64,000 nt of DNA from JANYHF01 sp963732765 (GTDB taxonomy: Bacteria; Pseudomonadota; Alphaproteobacteria; Rhizobiales; Hyphomicrobiaceae). The DNA is taken from contig CAVTAS010000001.1 of NCBI GenBank assembly GCA_963732765.1, positions 186,001-250,000 on the forward strand, given 5' to 3'. Every line of letters begins with the position of its first letter. The stretch's first letter is position 1. This document shows positions 42,720-51,317 of this stretch, one piece after another. The notes beneath the pieces are model-generated. The model saw nothing but the letters and a program-made list of their open reading frames with translations, ran no database searches and was not told the origin of the DNA. A program made the position numbers and the translations under genes.

Positions 42720-45083
42720 ATGAGCATGCTCGATCGCAAGTTGCTGCGGGATCTCTGGCACATCCTGCCCCAGGTGCTCGCCATCGCCATGGTGCTTGCC
42801 TCGGGTGTTGCGACTTACATTCTGGCGGTCGGCGCCTATCGCTCGCTCGACCAGACGCGTGCTGCCTATTATGAACGCTATCGCTTTGCCGACATCTTCT
42901 CGATGGTGACCCGCGCGCCAAATCACATCAAGGCGCAGATCGACGAAATCCCGGGCGTGCGGGCGAGCGAAACCCGGATCGTGAAATTCGCCCTGCTCGA
43001 TCTGCCAAGCCGCATGGAACCGGCCACGGGTTTGGCCGTTTCGCTGCGCGATCACACGCCTCAAGTGCTGAACAAACTCTATTTGCGGGTCGGGCGACTG
43101 CCGGAACCTGGAAACGCCAGCGAAGTCACCGTGAACGAGTCCTTTGCCAAGGCGAACGGATTCGGCATCGGTTCGCGCTTTCATGCCACTTTGAATGCGC
43201 GAAAACGGGAACTGGTGATCGTCGGACTAGCGCTCAGTCCGGAGTACATCTACGCTATCGGTCCAGGCGATCTGATGCCGGACGACCGCCGCTTCGGTGT
43301 GCTCTGGATGTCCGAAAAGGCGCTGGCCTCCATTTTCGATCTCGACGGCGCCTTCAATGCTGTTAGCCTGGAGATTTCTCCGCGTACCAATGAACGCGGT
43401 GTCATCGATGCGCTGGACCATAGTCTCACCCCATATGGGAGCGCTGGTGCCTACGGGCGCTCCGATCATATCAGTCATGAGTTTCTCGATGCGGAACTGA
43501 AGCAGCTGTCGGCACTCAGCCGCGTCATCCCGCCGATATTCCTGTTCGTGACGGCATTCCTGCTCAACATGACGATGTCGCGCTTGATTGCGCTGGATCG
43601 AGAACAGATTGGCTTGCTCAAGGCGGTCGGTTACTCAAGCAGCGCCGTCGCGATCCACTACTTCAAGATGGTTCTGGTGATTGCTGTGCTGGGCATCCTG
43701 ATCGGGTCGGGCCTGGGCACGTGGTTCGGCATGAGTTTGACGCAGCTATACGGCCGCTTCTTCCAGTTCCCATTCCTGATTTTCCGGCGCGACTTCGACG
43801 TCTATCTGGTGGCGGCTTTGGCCGCCGGGGCCGCCGCAGCGCTCGGCGCAGTCAATGCGCTTTCCGGTGTCCTGACGCTGGCACCGGCTGTCGCCATGCA
43901 GCCACCGGCGCCGCAACGCTATCGTCGCAGCATTATCGAGTGGACGGGGCTCTACCGCGTGCTCTCGCAGATGACGGTGATCTCGCTACGGAGCATGATC
44001 CGCAGGCCGCTGCGATCCGCCACCACAGCCATCGGAGTGGCGCTGGCCGCCGCGTTGCTGGTGGTGTCGATGTTTGCCTACGACTCGGTCGAATACATGA
44101 TCGACATCACGTTCTTTCAGGCCGAGCGCCAGCAAGCGACCATCAATTTCATCGACAAGCGGCCGTTCCGCGTGATCGAGGCAGCCGCCAAACTGCCCGG
44201 AGTGATGCGCGTCGAGCCTTATCGCAGCGTACCGGTGCGGCTGATCAACGGATCGCGCTCTCGCAAGGTTGCGCTCCAGGGCAAGCCGAGGGAGCGAGAG
44301 CTGAGCCGCGTGCTCGACCTTGCCCTGCGTCCGGTCGTGTTGCCGGAGGCCGGACTGGTGCTCAACCGGCGGCTCGCTGAGGTCCTCAACTTGCGGCGGG
44401 GCGACAAGGTCGCGTTCGAGTTGCTGGAGGGACGTCGTGGGACGAAACAGGCTGTCGTATCCGACATCATCGAGTCCTATTTCGGCCTCGTCGTCATCAT
44501 GGACCTGGATGCGCTGAACGAATTGCTGGATGAGGCTCCGGTCGTCAGTGGGGTGCATATTTCCTACGACGTGTCGAGGGAGAATGACCTGTTCGCCGCC
44601 ATCAAGTCGACCCCGGCAGCCGCCTCGATCGCGTTGCAACGGACCTCTCTCAAACGGTTCCGCGAAACGCTGGCCGAGAATATCAACATGATGACGTCCG
44701 TGTACATCTCGTTGAGCGTGATCGTTGCTTTTGGCGTCATCTACAATAGCGCCCGGGTGCAGCTTTCGGAGCGCGGACGGGAGCTTGCCAGTCTGCGTGT
44801 GCTTGGGTTCACAAAAGGCGAGGTCTCGCGTGTTCTTCTGATGGAATTGACCATTCTTGTGCTGCTGGCTCAGCCACTCGGCTGGGTACTCGGTTACCTG
44901 TTCGGTTGGCTGACCATCCAAGGCTTCTCAAGCGATCTCTACACCACACCGATGATCATCTACCCGGCGACCTACGCCCGGGCGAGCCTGGTTGTGATAG
45001 CCGCCTCGATCGTTTCTGCCCTGCTGGTGCGGCGGCGCGTGAACACCCTCGATCTCATCGAAGTCCTCAAGACGCGGGAGTAA
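42720..45083 (+). CDS. ABC transporter permease with two FtsX domains
   Basis: The 787-residue permease has an N-terminal helix, a large periplasmic domain (about 45-260), three helices of the first FtsX domain (from IFLFVTAFLLNMTMS), another helix at about 440, a second periplasmic domain, and a second FtsX triplet at the C-terminus (FGVIYNSARVQLSERGRELA). Duplicated FtsX domains are usual for exporters that move substrates from the outer leaflet or periplasm. I take the ATG at 42720; GTG 42711 overlaps the previous stop. It is followed after 3 bases by an adaptor gene, so a tripartite MacAB-like pump is likely. The substrate is unknown. Confidence 0.88.
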   Translation: MSMLDRKLLRDLWHILPQVLAIAMVLASGVATYILAVGAYRSLDQTRAAYYERYRFADIFSMVTRAPNHIKAQIDEIPGVRASETRIVKFALLDLPSRMEPATGLAVSLRDHTPQVLNKLYLRVGRLPEPGNASEVTVNESFAKANGFGIGSRFHATLNARKRELVIVGLALSPEYIYAIGPGDLMPDDRRFGVLWMSEKALASIFDLDGAFNAVSLEISPRTNERGVIDALDHSLTPYGSAGAYGRSDHISHEFLDAELKQLSALSRVIPPIFLFVTAFLLNMTMSRLIALDREQIGLLKAVGYSSSAVAIHYFKMVLVIAVLGILIGSGLGTWFGMSLTQLYGRFFQFPFLIFRRDFDVYLVAALAAGAAAALGAVNALSGVLTLAPAVAMQPPAPQRYRRSIIEWTGLYRVLSQMTVISLRSMIRRPLRSATTAIGVALAAALLVVSMFAYDSVEYMIDITFFQAERQQATINFIDKRPFRVIEAAAKLPGVMRVEPYRSVPVRLINGSRSRKVALQGKPRERELSRVLDLALRPVVLPEAGLVLNRRLAEVLNLRRGDKVAFELLEGRRGTKQAVVSDIIESYFGLVVIMDLDALNELLDEAPVVSGVHISYDVSRENDLFAAIKSTPAAASIALQRTSLKRFRETLAENINMMTSVYISLSVIVAFGVIYNSARVQLSERGRELASLRVLGFTKGEVSRVLLMELTILVLLAQPLGWVLGYLFGWLTIQGFSSDLYTTPMIIYPATYARASLVVIAASIVSALLVRRRVNTLDLIEVLKTRE

Positions 45084-45086
45084 TCA

Positions 45087-46295
45087 ATGAGCATGCTTTG
45101 GATGAAGAGAGTCGCACTCGCGATCGTGGGTTTGGGCATTATTGGCGGCTTCTACTATGCGATGCTACCTAAGCCTGCGGCGGTCGATGTCGCAAAGATC
45201 GAAAAGGGTGACATGCGCGTCACGGTCGACGAGGAGGGCAAGACCCGCATCAAGGAGATCTACGTTGTCTCGGCTCCCATCGCCGGCAAGGTGCTGCGAA
45301 GCAAGTTGACCGTCGGCGATGAAGTGGTGGCCAACACGACCGAAGTCGCAGCCATTGTGCCGACGGCGCCGCCACTTCTCGACATCAGGGCGCGCAGCGA
45401 ACTGGTATCCCTGGTATCGGCGGCTGAGGACGCGGTGCGGCTTGCCGATAGCGAACTGGTCCAGGCGCAATCCGAAGCCAAGATGGCAGAGCTTGAGCTT
45501 AAGCGGACGTCCGACCTTGCCAAGCGCGGGTTTGTCGCCGAGCGTGCGCTTGACCGCGCGACTGCCGATGCTGGTGTTCGACGTGCGGCCGTCGCCAAGT
45601 CGCAAGCTGCGGTGGAGGTTCGCAAACACGAGCTGATGACCGCCGAAGCGCGATTGCTTGACGCCGGCAGCGTCAAGCTTGGCGCCGCCTTCGTTGATCC
45701 AGTCTCGGTCAAGGCGCCCCAGTCCGGCAAAGTGCTGCGCATCCCCGTGGAGAGCGAGGCGGCTGTGCCTCAAGGCGCGCCGATGGTCGAAATTGGCGAT
45801 CCTGCGAAGCTGGAAGTCATCGTCGATCTGTTGTCCGCCGACGCAGTGAAGGTGCAGGTTGGCGCCGAGGCGGCAATTGAGGGTTGGGGTGGCGGCACGG
45901 TGTTGCAGGCCAAGGTCAAGCGGATCGAGCCCAGTGGGTTCACCAAAGTCTCGGCGTTGGGCATCGAAGAGCAGCGGGTGCGGACGGTGCTCGAGTTTGC
46001 CGGACCAGCGGCAGAGTACAGGGCGCTGGGTCACGATTTCCGCGTGTTCGTTCGCATCCTGACCTGGCGTTCCAGCGAGGCGCTGCGCGTGCCACTTGGC
46101 GCACTCTTCCGCGATGCCGATCGTTGGGCGGTGTTCAAGGTCGAGTCCGGTCTTGCCAAGCTGCAGCCGGTCGACATCGGGCACCGCAATACCGACAACG
46201 CCGAAGTGATCTCTGGCCTGGCAGATGGCGATGTTGTCGTGCTGCACCCCAGCGACCGGGTCGCTGACGGTGCGGCCGTTGAAGCTCGAAAATAG
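45087..46295 (+). CDS. HlyD/MacA-type periplasmic adaptor
   Basis: The 402-residue membrane fusion protein has an N-terminal anchor (about 8-27), the first half of a lipoyl domain (VSAPIAGKVLRSKLTVGDEV), a long helical hairpin (about 95-190, SEAKMAELELKRTSDLAKRG), the second lipoyl half (VSVKAPQSGKVLRIPVESE) and beta-barrel parts. It links the inner-membrane permease encoded 3 bases upstream to an outer-membrane channel, which is not in this cluster. It is the last clear member of the P1B ATPase-ABC run. Confidence 0.88.
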   Translation: MSMLWMKRVALAIVGLGIIGGFYYAMLPKPAAVDVAKIEKGDMRVTVDEEGKTRIKEIYVVSAPIAGKVLRSKLTVGDEVVANTTEVAAIVPTAPPLLDIRARSELVSLVSAAEDAVRLADSELVQAQSEAKMAELELKRTSDLAKRGFVAERALDRATADAGVRRAAVAKSQAAVEVRKHELMTAEARLLDAGSVKLGAAFVDPVSVKAPQSGKVLRIPVESEAAVPQGAPMVEIGDPAKLEVIVDLLSADAVKVQVGAEAAIEGWGGGTVLQAKVKRIEPSGFTKVSALGIEEQRVRTVLEFAGPAAEYRALGHDFRVFVRILTWRSSEALRVPLGALFRDADRWAVFKVESGLAKLQPVDIGHRNTDNAEVISGLADGDVVVLHPSDRVADGAAVEARK

Positions 46296-46399
46296 CGACC
46301 CCGTGGCCAGCCGGGATTGATCCCGTGTCAAGGCGCGAGGCGTCTATCCATTTTCTGCCGTCGTTGGAATGCACTTGTGAGGTACTTTCGAGTCAACCC

Positions 46400-46834
46400 A
46401 TGCGCTCGCACCAGACACCTTCAATGCTATTTGCTGCTGCTGCTTACGCCGGATCGGTGTTTGTTGTGGGCTTCGTTCTCGGAACGATCCGGGTCATGAT
46501 CGTCGAACGTGCGCTGGGCGCTCCGTTGGCTACACTGATCGAAATCCCCATCATGCTCGCCGCGTCCTGGTGGCTGTGCGCGACCAACATCCGAAGGTTG
46601 GGCGTCAGCCCGGCTTTGGGCGAACGCATACTGATGGGCTTGATTGCTTTTGTGCTCCTGTTGTCAGCCGAGACCGTTCTGGGAGTGTACGGATTTGGGC
46701 AGTCCCTGGTGGATCAGCTCAAAGCCTATCAGCACTTGGACAAAGCAATGGGATTGGCGGCGCAAGTCGCATTTGCAGCCTTTCCCGCTATCCAAATGCA
46801 GCTCATGGCGACACAAGAACGTCATTGCGACTAG
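46400..46834 (+). CDS. Hypothetical membrane protein, 144 residues
   Basis: A small protein with about four hydrophobic segments (SMLFAAAAYAGSVFVVGFVL; TLIEIPIMLAASWWLC; LIAFVLLLSAETVLGVYGF; LAAQVAFAAFPAIQM). The ATG at 46400 is chosen; an upstream GTG at 46325 is possible but lies on a near-match of a FixK/FNR site with a 5-base spacer (46317-46331). No family is recognised. It may be transcribed alone or as the end of the adaptor operon. Confidence 0.6.
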   Translation: MRSHQTPSMLFAAAAYAGSVFVVGFVLGTIRVMIVERALGAPLATLIEIPIMLAASWWLCATNIRRLGVSPALGERILMGLIAFVLLLSAETVLGVYGFGQSLVDQLKAYQHLDKAMGLAAQVAFAAFPAIQMQLMATQERHCD

Positions 46835-46906
46835 GCAGCAAATAGCCCCGGCCACCGCAGTCTCGCGGGTAGCCAGGGCCGAGTTGGGCTGCGGGAGGAT
46901 GGCAGC

Positions 46907-47401
46907 CTATTGCGCAGTGATTGTTGTCCACATTCCGGCCATATAGTGACCTGGAATGTTGCAATAGAGCAGATAGGTCCCGGGTTTCAGGGTCACGGTG
47001 AGTGCACCGGTCTTGCCCGGTTCCAGTTCGGCGACTTCACCGAGATCCCCGGTTTTTTCCTCGTCCGCACGGTTCTCGTTGTCGTTGTAGGGCAGCGCCT
47101 TGGTCGGGTCCGCCACCGCCGTGACGAGCATTTCGTGCACGACCGTCTTGGAGTCGTTGGTGAGTTGGATCGTCACCTCGCCGGTCGGCACAGTCGCGGG
47201 TTCGGCCTTCATGAACATGGTGGCCTTCGCCATATCGCCACCCATGCCGATGCCCAGTTTCACGTTCGGATCAAAGTCGGCGGAAACTTCTGTCACGGAC
47301 ACTTTGATCAGACTTCCGGCGGCCGATGCGGGTGCCTGCAAGCCCATCGCACAAATGAGTGCGGCAGCTGCAAGGACGCCGTATGAGTTCAGCTTGGTCA
47401 T
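46907..47401 (-). CDS. Exported cupredoxin (plastocyanin-like blue copper protein)
   Basis: The 164-residue protein has a signal peptide with cleavage after SASA near residue 28. The type I copper ligands are His in KTVVHEML and Cys, His and Met in LYCNIPGHYMAGMW. It should carry one electron in the periplasm, for instance to a terminal reductase or oxidase. A Met/Lys-rich stretch before the fold (GIGMGGDMAKATMFMK) is unusual and may add a second metal site. A FixK/FNR-type site lies 115-128 bases upstream of the ATG at 47401. Confidence 0.87.
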   Translation of the reverse strand: MTKLNSYGVLAAAALICAMGLQAPASAAGSLIKVSVTEVSADFDPNVKLGIGMGGDMAKATMFMKAEPATVPTGEVTIQLTNDSKTVVHEMLVTAVADPTKALPYNDNENRADEEKTGDLGEVAELEPGKTGALTVTLKPGTYLLYCNIPGHYMAGMWTTITAQ

Positions 47402-47515
47402 GATGCAGTCCTTTTTGAACTTGTCTGGCGGTCCACTGACAGTCAGCGTAACCAGCCTTTCGATCGACTTCTTTGAAGACCAAAATCAGATTAGGTCGTC
47501 TTCGGACAGAACACA

Positions 47516-47529
47516 TTGATCGGCGTCAA
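47516..47529 (+). promoter_or_regulatory. FixK/FNR-type site near the cupredoxin gene
   Basis: TTGAT-CGGC-GTCAA. Unlike the other copies its orientation points away from the nearest gene start (cupredoxin, leftward), and it lies just before the end of a convergent ABC operon. Function for cupredoxin is plausible since the site is nearly symmetric. Confidence 0.6.
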
Positions 47530-47556
47530 TCGTGACCCCAGTCCCATGCGCCGGGT

Positions 47557-48246
47557 TCAGGAGGCTGCCGTGATCCGTCCGTCGACAACCTCGATGGTCC
47601 GATCACAGCGCTTTGCCAGCGCCATATTATGCGTGACAATCAGGAAGCTGGTGCCGCTCGCCTTGTTGACGTCGCGCATCATCTCAAAGACGGTGTCGGC
47701 AGACTTGGTGTCCAGATTGCCGGTCGGCTCGTCGGCAAGCACGATGGCGGGATTGACAGCCAGTGCCCGGGCAATCGCAACACGCTGTTGCTGGCCGCCT
47801 GAAATGCTCATGGCTTTGCTGTTGCGCCAGCGGCTGAGGCCGACCTGGCTCAGGAGTTCCTCCGCACGTGTGCGCATCGCGGCATCCGGAAAGCCGCGCT
47901 GCACCAGCAGGGGCATCATGACGTTCTCAAGCGCCGTAAACGCCGAAATCAGGTGATGGTACTGGAACACAAAGCCGATGCTCGATCCCCTCAACTGGGT
48001 CAGGGCATTGTCATCGAGCGTGCTGGTGTCGTTGCCCTCGATGGTAAGGGAGCCAGCTGTGGGCCGGTCGAGTAGGCCGATAATGTTGAGCAGCGTGCTC
48101 TTGCCCGATCCCGAGGGGCCGATCAGTGCACAGAACTCTCCTTGCGCCAACGTCAGATCGATACCGTGCAGCACCTCGGTCTCGACCTCGGTGCCGACGT
48201 TATAGGCCTTGCGGATGCCTTGCAGGGTGAGGACGCTGTCAGCCAC
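47557..48246 (-). CDS. ABC transporter ATPase, LolD/MacB-type
   Basis: The 229-residue ATPase has Walker A GPSGSGKSTLLN, VFQYHHLISAFTALENV, signature ISGGQQQRVAIARAL and DEPTGNLDTKSAD. It overlaps the permease gene upstream by 8 bases and is the last gene of an adaptor-permease-ATPase operon. It belongs to the same MacB/LolD class as the ATPase at 41992-42714 but differs clearly in sequence. Confidence 0.92.
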   Translation of the reverse strand: MADSVLTLQGIRKAYNVGTEVETEVLHGIDLTLAQGEFCALIGPSGSGKSTLLNIIGLLDRPTAGSLTIEGNDTSTLDDNALTQLRGSSIGFVFQYHHLISAFTALENVMMPLLVQRGFPDAAMRTRAEELLSQVGLSRWRNSKAMSISGGQQQRVAIARALAVNPAIVLADEPTGNLDTKSADTVFEMMRDVNKASGTSFLIVTHNMALAKRCDRTIEVVDGRITAAS

Positions 48247-49465
48247 GGATGGCCACCACGGGATCGAGACGCGAGGCGCGCCAAGCCGGCACCGCAGCAG
48301 CCAGCACGCCGCACAAAGTCGCCAGCAGCGCTGTCAGAGCATAGAGCGAAGGTTGGATATCGATCGCAAAGAATGGCGTTCCATCGGGGTTCACGGCGAG
48401 TATCAGCCAGAGCGCGAGAAAGCCTCGGGCGAGCAGAGAGCCAAAGATCGAGCCGATCAATCCGACGATGCCACCCTGCACCAGGAATACCCGCATGATC
48501 TGGCCCTGGGAGGCGCCCATGGCCCGCAAGATCCCGATCTCGCGCGAGCGCTGCACCACCGAAACTACCAGCACGCTGGCAATACCGAGTGCGACCGAAA
48601 GGCCAACCGAGGTACGGATGGCGCTGAACGAGATGTTCTGGGTTTGCATCGCGGTGAAGAACTGTGCGTTGGTTCTGATCCAGCTGTCGGCCTTAACCGG
48701 ATGAACCGCCGCGATGATGTCGGCAAGGGCATCGGCGGCATACGGATCTTTCAGTGTGATGTCGATACTGGAGACGTCTCCGACCATGCCGAGCAGGTTC
48801 TGCGCCGTGGTTAACATCGAGATAACGACACGTTCGTTGAACCCTCTGTTGCCAAGATCGAAGATGCCCGCCACGTTCAGGGTGTCCGAGCCGCCCGCAG
48901 CGGTGCGCAACAGCACCTTGTCTCCCACCTTGAGTCCGAAGTCATCGGCAAGGTCTTTGCCGATCAGCATGTCTTGGCCCGTGATACGAGAGGAACCTGA
49001 AACCATGTAGTCGGGAATGGCGATAAACCGGTAGTAATGGTCCGGCTCGATGCCCGTGAAGGTCACGGTGCGCGTTGCCGAACCGCGCACGATGAAGACC
49101 GGTCCCGAGGCTTGCGGCGACACCACGTCGATGCTCGGCATGGTGGCAAACGATGTTCGCAGCTTGCGCCACTGGTCGACCGTGACCTGCCGTTGGGTCC
49201 GGCTCTGTACGACGCGGAGCACCTTCGCTTTCCCGTCAACGAGCAAAGGGCGCGATACGTCCTTGCGCGGCAGCACGACAACCTGGGCCTGGGTGCTCAG
49301 CACACGGCTGAGAATGTTGCCTTGCACGCCATTGAGCAGCGCCGACATGAAGACGATGACGCTCACGCCGACTGCAACACCTATGATGATCAGCATCGTC
49401 TGCACCAGCCCTTCGCGCAGGAACCGGATCGCCGCGATGACTTCGAAGGGGAGCTGGCTATCCAT
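48239..49465 (-). CDS. ABC transporter permease, MacB/FtsX-type
   Basis: The 408-residue permease has an N-terminal helix (LVQTMLIIIGVAVGVSVIVF), a MacB-type periplasmic core domain (about 45-270) and three C-terminal FtsX helices (VALGIASVLVVSVVQRSREIGILRAMG-type start near 285). Four helices with one FtsX domain is the LolC/MacB half layout, so it should act as a dimer. It overlaps the adaptor gene by 8 bases and the ATPase gene by 8 bases, indicating tight coupling. The substrate is unknown; an antibiotic or lipid role cannot be decided. Confidence 0.88.
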   Translation of the reverse strand: MDSQLPFEVIAAIRFLREGLVQTMLIIIGVAVGVSVIVFMSALLNGVQGNILSRVLSTQAQVVVLPRKDVSRPLLVDGKAKVLRVVQSRTQRQVTVDQWRKLRTSFATMPSIDVVSPQASGPVFIVRGSATRTVTFTGIEPDHYYRFIAIPDYMVSGSSRITGQDMLIGKDLADDFGLKVGDKVLLRTAAGGSDTLNVAGIFDLGNRGFNERVVISMLTTAQNLLGMVGDVSSIDITLKDPYAADALADIIAAVHPVKADSWIRTNAQFFTAMQTQNISFSAIRTSVGLSVALGIASVLVVSVVQRSREIGILRAMGASQGQIMRVFLVQGGIVGLIGSIFGSLLARGFLALWLILAVNPDGTPFFAIDIQPSLYALTALLATLCGVLAAAVPAWRASRLDPVVAIRG

Positions 49466-50735
49466 TGCCGCCGACCCGCACGAGTTGGCCGTCGGAAAGC
49501 CTTGGCGTTTGTCCACGCACAACCGCATCGCCCGGTTCAATCCCGGACAGGACCTCGACTGCTGTGTCGCCGATTGTGCCGACTCGGATTTCGCGTCGCC
49601 GCGCCCGGTTTCCATCCACCACTACGACCCAAGGTTTGGCGCCCGTCAGTTCGTGGACGCTGCTTGTCTCGACCACGATAGCTTGCGCACGCCGCGCCAC
49701 CTCGATCTCGACCGACACAGTCATGTCCTGGCGCAGATATGACGGAGGGCTTGGCACGATCAGCTTGACCTCGACAGAGCCGCGCTGCGGGTCAACAGAC
49801 GGATTGATGTAACTGAGTTGGGCATCGAAAATCTGTTTCGGGTAGGCGTCGGCCGAAACGGTTGTAGGTTGCCCGAGTTGCAGCAAACCGAGGTTCACTT
49901 CGTCGATCTGCACCACGATCTGCGTCTCACCTGCGGGCGCTAACACCATCAAGTTGGCGCCGGGCTGGACGACGTTTCCGCGCTCGACATTGCGGCTAAT
50001 GAGCGTGCCTTCGCGCGGGGCTCTGATCTGGTAATAGCCAAGCTTTGCTTCGGCAGACCGCAAGCTGGCCTGGGCCTGGGCGAGTTGGGTCTCGGTAACA
50101 AGATAGTCCATGCCGCCGGGCCGGCTTGTCGTCACCTGGAGATCGGCCGAGCGGACCTGCGATCGGGCGACATCCAGCGCCTTGCGGGCATCGTCCAGCG
50201 TAGCCTGAGTGGCAAACCCTTGCTGCTGGAGTTTCCAGATCCGGTCATAGGCCTGCTGCGCATTTTTTAGACCAGCCTCGGCTTGCGCCTTGCTCTCTTG
50301 GGCAGAGGGACCGGCAACGCCTTTCAGCTGTGCGAGTCTTGCTCGCCACTGCTCGACGACCCCTTGCGCGAGCTGAACGGCCTGACGTGCCTCACTGTCG
50401 TCAAGCCGGATCAGCAGATCTCTTTCTTTGACCATTTGACCTTCTACAACCGCTACCTCCACGACGGTGCCAGTGACTTGCGCACCGACATTGACGCGAA
50501 AGGGGGTTTGGATCTGCCCGCTGGCGACCACGGTCTGAACGAGGTCCTGCCGCGTGACCTGATCGACAACGACGACCGGTCCAAGAATGGAAGTGGCTCC
50601 GAAATAGGCGACGGCGCCGGCCAGCGCGGCACCGGCGACAATCCAACCAAGCCAAGCCAGCAGCCGCGCCCAGACCTGCTGCCAGAGTCCTTCCGGCAAC
50701 CGCACAGGCTTGGTTGTCAAAGACCGATTTGCCAT
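49458..50735 (-). CDS. HlyD/MacA-type periplasmic adaptor, second system
   Basis: The 425-residue protein has an N-terminal anchor (about 25-50), lipoyl half VGAQVTGTVVEVAVVEGQ, a long helical hairpin (about 105-210), second lipoyl half IRAPREGTLISRNVERGN and a C-terminal barrel ending GLVRVGG-like. It is the first gene of the leftward adaptor-permease-ATPase operon. ATG 50735 is chosen because the 30 residues upstream do not fit the family. A weak half-site, ATCAA at 50814-50818, lies between it and the divergent cytochrome gene. Confidence 0.88.
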   Translation of the reverse strand: MANRSLTTKPVRLPEGLWQQVWARLLAWLGWIVAGAALAGAVAYFGATSILGPVVVVDQVTRQDLVQTVVASGQIQTPFRVNVGAQVTGTVVEVAVVEGQMVKERDLLIRLDDSEARQAVQLAQGVVEQWRARLAQLKGVAGPSAQESKAQAEAGLKNAQQAYDRIWKLQQQGFATQATLDDARKALDVARSQVRSADLQVTTSRPGGMDYLVTETQLAQAQASLRSAEAKLGYYQIRAPREGTLISRNVERGNVVQPGANLMVLAPAGETQIVVQIDEVNLGLLQLGQPTTVSADAYPKQIFDAQLSYINPSVDPQRGSVEVKLIVPSPPSYLRQDMTVSVEIEVARRAQAIVVETSSVHELTGAKPWVVVVDGNRARRREIRVGTIGDTAVEVLSGIEPGDAVVRGQTPRLSDGQLVRVGGNG

Positions 50736-50879
50736 GGATGACCTCGTCGAAGATCCGTTGAAAGAGCATGCCATGAACGATTGCCGAGCCAGATCGACTG
50801 CACCGTGCGCTAGATCAATGTGCAACGCCGGTCGGAACAGGCATTTGAGTCCGGAAACTCAAACCTGGGAGATCATGGT

Positions 50880-51317
50880 ATGGTCGGTCCAATGATGGCG
50901 CTTCATCACGCTCGTGTCATCTGGATTGCGATGATCCTTTGCGTGGCAACGCTCGTCCAGACGGTTGCATCGAGAGTTGCGTCGACGCCGCAAGCGAGCG
51001 AGCCATCCGCCGAACAGGGCTATCTCCTCTCGCAGCGGCTTTGCCAGGGCTGCCATGTAATCAGCAACGACAAACAGGCGTCGGCGATCATCGGGATCCC
51101 GACATTTCGCTCCATCGCCGATCGGCCCGGCCAGACCAGCGAGCGAATCAAGCGCTTACTGATCAAACCACACGCGCCAATGCCGGACATGCATCTCACC
51201 ATCGATGAGATCATGCACATCATCGCCTACCTTGAAACGCTTCGGACTGATAGATCGAGCCCTCCACTGCTGCCTCCGACGGGGATTGATCGCAAGCCGG
51301 AGGGTGATGCGGCTTGA
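50880..51317 (+). CDS. Monohaem c-type cytochrome, exported
   Basis: The 145-residue protein has an N-terminal signal or anchor (VIWIAMILCVATLVQTVA) and one haem site, CQGCH. A likely axial Met is in HAPMPDMHLTIDEIMH, where the helix-forming end IDEIMHIIAYLETLR is typical of class I cytochromes. The C-terminal tail is Pro-rich. GGGAGATC precedes the ATG at 50880; ATGs at 50892 and 50895 are alternatives. It would carry electrons in the periplasm. It is divergent from the second ABC export operon. Confidence 0.82.
   Translation: MVGPMMALHHARVIWIAMILCVATLVQTVASRVASTPQASEPSAEQGYLLSQRLCQGCHVISNDKQASAIIGIPTFRSIADRPGQTSERIKRLLIKPHAPMPDMHLTIDEIMHIIAYLETLRTDRSSPPLLPPTGIDRKPEGDAA

Noticed and set aside
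50805..50818. GTGCG-CTAG-ATCAA between the cytochrome and adaptor genes
   Set aside because: Only one half-site matches, too weak to call, although the distances would suit both genes.
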